DNA from: Desulfobacterales bacterium C00003106
GTDB taxonomy: Bacteria; Desulfobacterota; Desulfobacteria; Desulfobacterales; C00003106
Reading direction: 5' to 3'
NCBI GenBank assembly: GCA_001751015.1
Contig: MAXM01000003.1
Span: 1 to 5,828 of the forward strand
DNA: 5,828 bases
Shown here: one piece after another, positions 1 to 5,828 of the stretch
How the letters are laid out: each line of letters starts with the position of its first letter
Position numbering within the stretch: the stretch's first letter is position 1
The notes under the pieces: model-generated
Told to the model about the DNA's origin: nothing
Database searches by the model: none
The model's input: only the letters and a program-made list of their open reading frames with translations
Program-made: the position numbers and the translations under genes

Positions 1-119
1 GCCGATGGCGACACGGGATTTACACAGTTTACTGGCATCCGTCTATGTTGAAAAAGTGTAAACTACAGAATGAAGGATGCCCTATTTTGTATTGAAACAT
101 GTGATCGGTATCAGCAGAA
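1..119. other. Region upstream of uvrC, no clear gene
   Basis: No gene can be supported here. One + strand frame is open from base 2 to a TAA at 59-61 and reads PMATRDLHSLLASVYVEKV; it could be the tail of an upstream gene cut by the window edge, but I do not recognise it. A 7-bp inverted repeat, TTTACAC at 19-25 and GTGTAAA at 56-62, encloses 30 bases. TTTACA at 19-24 resembles a -35 box, but no good -10 lies 16-18 bases further on, so no promoter is called. The bases just before the uvrC start (CAGCAGAA) hold no Shine-Dalgarno sequence. Confidence 0.4.
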
Positions 120-1946
120 ATGAATGAGCATCTTATTAAACAATTATCCGACCTCCCGGTTGATCCTGGTGTTTACCTGATGAAGGACAAATCGGGGAAT
201 ATCCTTTATGTGGGCAAGGCCCTGGATCTGAAAAAGAGAGTCTCATCGTATTTCAGAGACGCCGCAGCAAGGGACTCAAAGACAAAGGCGCTTGTCGGCA
301 AGATTGATCGGTTTGACACCATCATTTGCGGAAGCGAAAATGACGCCATTCTCCTGGAATCAAATCTGATCAAGCGCCACAGGCCGCGATACAACGTCAT
401 CCTTCGGGATGACAAACGCTACCCCTCCTTGCGTCTCGACATTCAGAATCCGTTTCCCAGGCTCTCGGTTGTAAGAAGGATAAAAAAGGATGGCGCCCTC
501 TATTTCGGGCCTTTTCCTGCTTCTCATGCGGTCAGACAGACATTGAAACTCATTTACCGGACATTCAAGATCAGGCGGTGCCAATCCGCGGTGTTAAAAC
601 AGCGTATACGTCCCTGCATCAACTACCAGATGGGGACGTGTTCAGGGGCCTGCGCGGGCCTGATCTCAGAGAAGGATTACAGGAAGGTCGTCAACGAGTT
701 GATCCTCTTTTTGAAAGGAGGCGCAAGGACGCTTATTCAGGACCTCAAGACACGAATGATAAAAGAGGCTGGAGCGCAAAATTTCGAGGCAGCCGCAGCC
801 TTAAGGGATAAGGCCTTCACGCTCGAAAAAGCCCTGACAAAACAGACGGTCGTAGTTCCTGATTTCAAGGACAGGGATGTGCTCGGGATGGCCAGGGTCA
901 ATGAGATTACAGGATTGACCATCCTCTTTGTCAGGGGCGGTCTCCTCCTTGGGAAGCGACATTTCTTCTTAGACGATATGCAGGCGGAAGATCAGGAGCT
1001 TATCGAAGCTTTCATAAAGCAATACTACCTGAAAGAAAGGTTTATCCCCAATGAGATTTTCCTGCCTGTATCTATCGAAGACAGGCCCTTGCTGGAGAAA
1101 TGGCTCAGCGATGAAAAGGGACAAAAGGTATTGATCCTTACGCCCCAGCGGGGTGACAAAAAACGTCTCGTTGAGATGGCAGCCGACAATGCCGAGCATG
1201 CTGTCAGGACACGAAAAGAGGCCTCCTTAAATGAAGTTGACTTCTTGGAGCGATTGCGCCGGCGTTTGAGGCTTTCCCGTGTTCCAAAACGGATTGAGTG
1301 CTTTGACCTTTCGAATCTGGCCGGGTCTGAACCCGTTGGTGCGATGGTGGTTTTTTCCGGACTCTGCGCGGACAAGTCAAACTATCGCAGGTTTCGAATT
1401 AAATCCGCGCCCGGGCTCGACGATTACGCTATGCTCTGCGAGGTCATGCAACGAAGGTATGCCCATTGCCTCGACAAATCACCTCTCCCTGACCTGGTCA
1501 TGGTTGACGGAGGAAAAGGGCAGCTATCAATTGCGGTCAATATCCTCAAGGAATTGGATCTCTATGGACGCTTTGATCTCATAGCAATTACAAAAAAAAA
1601 CAAAAATAGGCGCGAAACAGAAGACAAGATCTACAAGCCCGGCCAAAAGAATCCGGTTGCCTTCGGCAGAGACCATGACCTTTTGCTCTTCCTGCAGCGA
1701 GTGCGTGATGAGACCCATAGATTCGTCATCACATATCATCGCAAGCGCAGGGCGATCAAACAGAAGAAATCCATATTGCAGACCATCCCGGGCGTAGGGG
1801 AAAAAAGAAAAAAACTCCTTTTGAGTCATCTTGGAAGCCTTGCACGGATCAGCAAGGCGACAGTAGAAGACCTCCTCAAGGTGCCGGGGATTGACCAAAA
1901 AACCGCGCAGCAGATTGTTAGCGTCTTAGGAACGGGGACGAAATAA
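120..1946 (+). CDS. uvrC: UvrABC system protein C (excinuclease ABC subunit C)
   Basis: UvrC is the nuclease subunit of bacterial nucleotide excision repair: it joins the UvrB-DNA complex at a lesion and cuts the damaged strand on both sides. The 608 residues match the usual length (about 610). Visible domains: an N-terminal GIY-YIG nuclease for the 3' cut (GVY 17-19, YVG 30-32, R40, E80, N92); four cysteines C154, C166, C174 and C178, spaced as in the family's reported Fe-S site; a UVR domain for UvrB contact at about 206-239; an RNase H-like nuclease for the 5' cut (D396 in FDLSN, D434/D435 in PGLDDY, D463 in VDGGKGQ, H533 in RDETHRF); and a C-terminal pair of helix-hairpin-helix motifs (about 552-605; PGVG, PGID). 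All expected catalytic residues appear present. ATG 120 is the first start codon after the in-frame stop at 102-104 and places GVY where relatives have it, although no Shine-Dalgarno is seen. The gene stands alone here and converges on the rRNA operon. Confidence 0.97.
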   Translation: MNEHLIKQLSDLPVDPGVYLMKDKSGNILYVGKALDLKKRVSSYFRDAAARDSKTKALVGKIDRFDTIICGSENDAILLESNLIKRHRPRYNVILRDDKRYPSLRLDIQNPFPRLSVVRRIKKDGALYFGPFPASHAVRQTLKLIYRTFKIRRCQSAVLKQRIRPCINYQMGTCSGACAGLISEKDYRKVVNELILFLKGGARTLIQDLKTRMIKEAGAQNFEAAAALRDKAFTLEKALTKQTVVVPDFKDRDVLGMARVNEITGLTILFVRGGLLLGKRHFFLDDMQAEDQELIEAFIKQYYLKERFIPNEIFLPVSIEDRPLLEKWLSDEKGQKVLILTPQRGDKKRLVEMAADNAEHAVRTRKEASLNEVDFLERLRRRLRLSRVPKRIECFDLSNLAGSEPVGAMVVFSGLCADKSNYRRFRIKSAPGLDDYAMLCEVMQRRYAHCLDKSPLPDLVMVDGGKGQLSIAVNILKELDLYGRFDLIAITKKNKNRRETEDKIYKPGQKNPVAFGRDHDLLLFLQRVRDETHRFVITYHRKRRAIKQKKSILQTIPGVGEKRKKLLLSHLGSLARISKATVEDLLKVPGIDQKTAQQIVSVLGTGTK

Positions 1947-1985
1947 CTCCCTATTTTGATGAGCCGATCCATCCCGCTGGCAAAC

Positions 1986-2024
1986 AAAAAAAAGGCTTGA
2001 GCAACAATGTTACCCAAGCCTTTT
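1986..2024 (-). terminator. Rho-independent terminator of the rRNA operon, possibly bidirectional
   Basis: A perfect 10-bp stem (AAAAGGCTTG at 1990-1999, CAAGCCTTTT at 2015-2024) has a 15-base loop. Read on the - strand, it begins 10 bases after the 5S 3' end and is followed by eight T (A at 1986-1993) and more T-rich sequence, the standard form of an intrinsic terminator. Read on the + strand, the same hairpin starts about 40 bases after the uvrC stop, but only four T follow, and these lie within the stem. It could therefore stop uvrC transcripts as well, but less efficiently. No other terminator is visible in the convergent gap. Confidence 0.85.
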
Positions 2025-2033
2025 CAATAAATC

Positions 2034-2147
2034 TCGGCGGCGACCTACTCTCCCACCCAGCCTCCCAGGCAGTACCATCGGAGCTGAAGAGCTTAACTTC
2101 CGTGTTCGGAATGGGTACGGGTGTTTCCTCTACGCTAAAGCCACCGA
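2034..2147 (-). rRNA. rrf: 5S ribosomal RNA
   Basis: 5S rRNA is part of the central protuberance of the large subunit. The - strand carries the family's hallmark core, CCCATTCCGAACACGGAAG followed by TTAAGC, and the late GGGAGAGTAGG block near the 3' end. The ends are set by helix I: TCGGTGG at the 5' end (2147-2141) pairs with CCGCCGA at the 3' end (2040-2034), with one G-U pair. This gives about 114 nt; the true ends may differ by a few bases. It is the last gene of the operon, with a terminator directly after it. Confidence 0.96.
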
Positions 2148-2256
2148 AAACCGTATAATTTTAAATTAATATAACTTGTAATCAATCAACGACAAGCCTT
2201 TGGGAAATAAATAGATTTGCAGGCATCTTTACAATAATTTTTAAAGAAGAGTGGTT
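2148..2256 (-). other. 23S-5S internal transcribed spacer
   Basis: About 109 bases of AT-rich spacer between the 23S 3' end and the 5S 5' end. It contains no tRNA. A weak 5-bp stem (CTTTA 2227-2231, TAAAG 2242-2246) lies close to the 23S end and may belong to precursor processing, but this is not certain. Nothing else is recognisable. Confidence 0.7.
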
Positions 2257-2398
2257 ATGGTCAAGCCGCACGACCGATTAGTACCAGTTAGCTGAATCCA
2301 TCACTGAACTTACACACCTGGCCTATCAACCTTGTAGTCTACAAGGGGTCTTTAGTTTCCCGTGTTTCCACGGGAAAGGGATATCTAATCTCAAGGTT

Positions 2399-2431
<33 letters not shown>

Positions 2432-2620
2432 ATTCCGAACTTAGCTACCCAGCAATGCCGCTGGCGCGACAACTGGAACACCATTGGTTCGTCCATTCCG
2501 GTCCTCTCGTACTAGGAACAGCTCCTCTCAAATATCCTGCGCCCACGAAAGATAGGGACCAAACTGTCTCACGACGTTTTAAACCCAGCTCACGTACCAC
2601 TTTAATTGGCGAACAGCCAA

Positions 2621-2678
<58 letters not shown>

Positions 2679-2709
2679 GCCCCGTCGATGTGAACTCTTG
2701 GGGGCGATA

Positions 2710-2748
<39 letters not shown>

Positions 2749-3187
2749 CGGCCCTTCCATACAGAACCGCCGGATCACTAAGACCTACTTTCGTACCTGC
2801 TCGAAATGTCTCTCTCGCAGTCAAGCTCCCTTATGCCTTTACACTCCACGGCTGGTTTCCAATCAGCCTGAGGGAACCTTCGCGCGCCTCCGTTACTCTT
2901 TGGGAGGCGACCGCCCCAGTCAAACTACCCACCAGACACTGTCTTTCGCCCGGATAACGGGTCGAAATTAGAACCCTAAAATAACAAGGGTGGTATTTCA
3001 AGGGTGGCTCCACCGAAACTAGCGTTCCGGCTTCAAAGCCTCCCACCTATCCTACACATGTTATTTCAAAATTCAATGTCAAGCTGTAGTAAAGGTGCCG
3101 GGGTCTTTCCGTCTTTTCGCGGGTAGACGGCATCTTCACCGCCAATACAATTTCACTGAGTCCCTGGTTGAGACAGTGCGGAAGTCG

Positions 3188-3269
<82 letters not shown>

Positions 3270-3291
3270 TGGGGCTTCGGTTCAAAGCTTC

Positions 3292-3350
3292 TCCGGCACT
3301 CAACTCTTCCCACAGAGATCCATGCTCTATAGGAACAGTTGAGTGCCGGA
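3292..3350 (-). other. Expanded helix 68 hairpin within 23S rRNA
   Basis: Where E. coli helix 68 ends in a short GC-GCAA-GC tip (about nt 1865-1875), this rRNA has a long hairpin. The outer stem is a perfect 14-bp inverted repeat (TCCGGCACTCAACT and AGTTGAGTGCCGGA on the - strand, 3350-3337 and 3305-3292). After a single C-C opposition on the + strand copy (G-G in the RNA), TTCC/GGAA pair (3335-3332 with 3310-3307), and after an internal loop AGAG/CTCT pair (3328-3325 with 3317-3314) around a 7-base loop. Between the shared flanks GGTTAA and GAAGCCCC, the segment is 98 bases here and 47 in E. coli, so about 51 extra. Its form resembles intervening sequences that RNase III removes from other 23S helices; whether it is cut or kept cannot be told from sequence. 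Confidence 0.85.
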
Positions 3351-3536
3351 TAACATCTCCCCTTAACCTTCCAGCACCGGGCAGGCGTCAGACCCTATAC
3401 ATCGTCTTGCGACTTAGCAGAGTCCTATGTTTTTAGTAAACAGTCGCTACCGCCATTTCTCTGCGACCCCCCTCAGCTCCGCAAGCCCGACAAAAAAATC
3501 AGATTGAATCACCTAATAAGGGCACACCTTCTCCCG

Positions 3537-3568
<32 letters not shown>

Positions 3569-4166
3569 CCAGGGTTCTCTCAAGCGCCTTGGGATTCTCT
3601 CCCTACCTACCTGTGTCGGTTTGCGGTACGATCACCTTGTTATCTCGCTAGAGGCTTTTCTTGGCAGTATGGGATCAATCAGTTTATTCCCGCAAGCGGG
3701 ATCCTCATCACCTCTCGGCTTTTATAATAAAAGGACGGATTTGCCTATCCTTTCAGCCTACAGGCTTGAACCACCTAATCCAACAGATGGATGATCTACC
3801 CTTCTGCGTCCCCCCATCACTCAAACGATAACACGGTGGTACAGGAATATTAACCTGTTTTCCATTACCTACGCCTTTCGGCCTCGGCTTAGGGATCGAC
3901 TAACCCTGAGCAGATTAGCTTTACTCAGGAAACCTTAGGTTTACGGCGAGCGGGTTTTTCACCCGCTTTATCGTTACTTATGTCAGCATGGTCTCTTCTG
4001 TTTAGTCCAATCGTCCTTACGGTCAATCTTCAACCCAAACAGAATGCTCCCCTACCAATCTCTCCCGATAAATCGGGAAAAATTTCGCAGCTTCGGTAAT
4101 ACGCTTAAGCCCCGTTACATTTTCGGCGCAGACTCACTCGACCAGTGAGCTGTTACGCTTTCTTTA

Positions 4167-4197
<31 letters not shown>

Positions 4198-4795
4198 TTG
4201 TCTGTGCATTTCCACATCCTTCTCCACTTAGCGTATATTTAGGGACCTTAGCCGGCGATCTGGGCTGTTTCCCTCTCGACCACGGAACTTAGCTCCCGCA
4301 GTCTGACTCCTGCAATAAAAGTTAACGGTATTCGGAGTTTAGTTAGGTTTGGTAATCTGATAGGACCCCTAGCCCATCCAGTGCTCTACCCCCGTCACTT
4401 AATTTGCAAGGCTATACCTAAATATATTTCGGGGAGAACCAGCTATTTCCAAGTTTGTTTGGCCTTTCACCCCTATCCACAGCTCATCCGAGCAGTTTTC
4501 AACCTACAACGGTTCGAGCCTTCACGCAATTTTACTTGCGCTTCACTCTGGCCATGGATAGATCACTTGGTTTCGGGTCTACTCCACGCAACTAATACGC
4601 CCTGTTAAGACTTGCTTTCGCTACGACTACACCTAAGCGGCTTAATCTTGCTACGTAAAGTAACTCGCTGACTCATTATGCAAAAGGCACGCAGTCAGGC
4701 CGAATAATGCCTAGGCAAGATTCATAGCCCTCCCACTGCTTGTAAGCAAACGGTTTCAGGTACTATTTCACTCTCCTCACCGGAGTACTTTTCAC

Positions 4796-4827
<32 letters not shown>

Positions 4828-5355
4828 GTCAAGTAGTATTTAGCCTTAGGAGATGGTCCTCCTAAATTCCCACAGGGTTCCTCGTGTCCCGCGGTACTTG
4901 GGTGTTCGATCCAGAAAGTCTGATCCATTTCATCTACAGGACTATCACCTTCTCTGGTAAGCCTTTCCAGGCTTTTCAATTATGAATCAGATTTATCACT
5001 TTCCGGCAGATCCGAAACTCTACCCGATCGAATCCCACGACACCAAATATACAACGCTTTCGGGCTTTAACATATATTCGGTTTGGGCTGTTTCCCGTTC
5101 GCTCGCCGCTACTTAGGAAATCACAATTGTTTTCTTTTCCTGAGGTTACTTAGATGTTTCAGTTCACCTCGTTCGCCTCAACAGCCTATGTATTCAGCTG
5201 AAGATGTCCAGGCACTACCCTGGACGGGTTTCCCCATTCAGAAATCTCCGGATCAAAGCTTGTTTAGCAGCTCCCCGAAGCTTATCGCAGCTTGCCACGT
5301 CTTTCATCGCCTCTTGACGCCAAGGCATCCACCGTTCGCTCTTAATAGCTTAGCC

Positions 5356-5485
5356 ACAAAATATTTGACACAAATATAGTGAACGCTTTTATGTACTTAC
5401 TTATACCCTATACCCAAATTGTCAAAGAACAATTATATTAAATTTTGAACTAAAGTTTTAATCCAAAATTAATAATTCTATAAGA
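5356..5485 (-). other. tRNA-Ala-23S internal transcribed spacer
   Basis: About 130 bases of AT-rich spacer between tRNA-Ala and the 23S 5' end. It holds a boxA element (5419-5431) and, just after it in transcription order, a tandem GGGTATA GGGTATA (5415-5402). No further gene is visible. The stretch next to 23S is probably removed during precursor processing, but no long flanking stem with the 23S 3' side could be found by eye. Confidence 0.75.
5419..5431 (-). promoter_or_regulatory. boxA antitermination element before 23S
   Basis: The - strand reads TGTTCTTTGACAA, matching the E. coli rrn boxA TGCTCTTTAACAA at 11 of 13 positions. Known boxA RNA binds NusB-NusE (S10) and recruits an antitermination complex that keeps RNA polymerase from stopping early in untranslated rRNA. 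A copy in the spacer before 23S is usual in rRNA operons. It lies about 64 bases before the 23S 5' end. Function is inferred from sequence and position. Confidence 0.75.
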
Positions 5486-5561
5486 TGGTGGAGGTGAACG
5501 GGCTTGAACCGATGACCTCCTGCGTGCAAGGCAGGCGCTCTCCCAACTGAGCTACACCCCC
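5486..5561 (-). tRNA. tRNA-Ala (anticodon TGC)
   Basis: A 76-nt cloverleaf with encoded CCA. Acceptor GGGGGTG pairs with CACCTCC (one G-U), D stem GCTC/GAGC, anticodon stem CCTGC/GCAGG, and loop CTTGCAC gives anticodon TGC (5528-5526). The T stem ATCGG/CCGTT contains a T-T opposition at its second pair; I believe similar mismatches occur in other bacterial tRNA-Ala, so it does not suggest a pseudogene. It follows tRNA-Ile by 9 bases, the usual pair in the 16S-23S spacer, and is released from the rRNA precursor. Confidence 0.97.
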
Positions 5562-5570
5562 GAAAAAACA

Positions 5571-5648
<78 letters not shown>

Positions 5649-5828
5649 AAAGATCAAAATTGTCCATTTAATCTTTTGTGCAGTTCAGGGACCAAAGTGA
5701 GCCCATCATCAATACAATTAAATTATAAGAGAACTTACCTTGATCTCTCAAAACTAAATAGCGACAAATAAAGTCAGGATTTTATAAGCTTTCTTCAGAC
5801 CAATATTAATAATCTTGGCATCCTTAGA
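5649..5828 (-). other. 16S-tRNA-Ile internal transcribed spacer (to window edge)
   Basis: About 180 bases of AT-rich spacer before tRNA-Ile. In transcription order it begins at the window edge with TCTAAGGATGCC. Bacterial 16S genes commonly end in CACCTCCTTTCTA or similar, so the 16S 3' end probably lies within a few bases of the edge, though no 16S body is in view. A 5-bp stem (AGAGA 5728-5732, TCTCT 5744-5748) overlaps a promoter-like match described separately. No protein gene is visible. Confidence 0.75.
5722..5751 (-). promoter_or_regulatory. Candidate internal sigma70 promoter before tRNA-Ile
   Basis: On the - strand, TTGAGA (5751-5746, 5 of 6 to the -35 consensus) is followed after 18 bases by TATAAT (5727-5722, 6 of 6). 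A start near 5714 would lie about 66 bases before tRNA-Ile and would express tRNA-Ile, tRNA-Ala, 23S and 5S without 16S. The spacer is AT-rich, so a chance match is possible, and the spacer region overlaps a small inverted repeat that may only be a processing structure. Confidence 0.35.

Noticed and set aside
2..61. Possible C-terminal tail of an upstream protein ending VYVEKV
   Set aside because: Only 19 codons are visible, no family is recognised, and the two other + frames are also open for 16-30 codons, so openness alone gives no support.
206..1898. Open frames on the - strand and in the other + frames across uvrC
   Set aside because: They are shadows of a complete, conserved UvrC frame and show no domain or start signal of their own.
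3104..3110. Possible macrolide-resistance change at A2058/A2059
   Set aside because: The rRNA reads GGAAAGA here, which is wild-type.
5400..5425. TTGACA and TATAAG on the - strand in the tRNA-23S spacer, resembling a promoter
   Set aside because: The spacing is only 14 bases, and TTGACA is part of the boxA match, which explains it better.

Overview
The window holds two blocks that face each other. One protein gene, uvrC (120-1946, + strand), converges on the 3' part of a ribosomal RNA operon that runs leftward on the - strand. Read in its own direction, the operon is [16S, just outside the window] - tRNA-Ile(GAT) - tRNA-Ala(TGC) - 23S - 5S - terminator. Almost every base from about 2030 to 5828 belongs to this operon.

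Organism: bacterial, from the 23S/5S sequences, encoded tRNA CCA ends and the classical linked operon order. The UvrC sequence style and the moderate GC of the gene, next to AT-rich spacers, suggest an anaerobic Deltaproteobacterium (Desulfobacterota) or a near relative. This is an impression from family resemblance, not a measured placement.

Layout: 1-119 is a short upstream region without a clear gene or strong promoter. 120-1946 is a complete 608-residue UvrC with all expected domains. 1947-2033 is the convergent gap, with a hairpin at 1986-2024 that ends the rRNA operon and may also stop uvrC transcription. 2034-2147 is 5S rRNA. 2148-2256 is the 23S-5S spacer. 2257-5355 is 23S rRNA of about 3.1 kb, roughly 195 nt longer than in E. 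coli. 5356-5485 is the tRNA-23S spacer, with a boxA antitermination element. 5486-5561 and 5571-5648 are tRNA-Ala and tRNA-Ile. 5649-5828 is most of the 16S-tRNA spacer; its last bases look like the junction with the 16S 3' end.

I see no new defence, mobile or metabolic system. The most unusual structure is an expanded tip of 23S helix 68 (3292-3350), about 51 nt longer than in E. coli and closed by a perfect 14-bp inverted repeat. It resembles the hairpins known as intervening sequences in other 23S helices. A second point worth checking is a good sigma70-type promoter match inside the 16S-tRNA-Ile spacer, which could let the tRNAs, 23S and 5S be transcribed apart from 16S. The many open frames lying across the rRNA and tRNAs are chance frames and are not annotated as genes.
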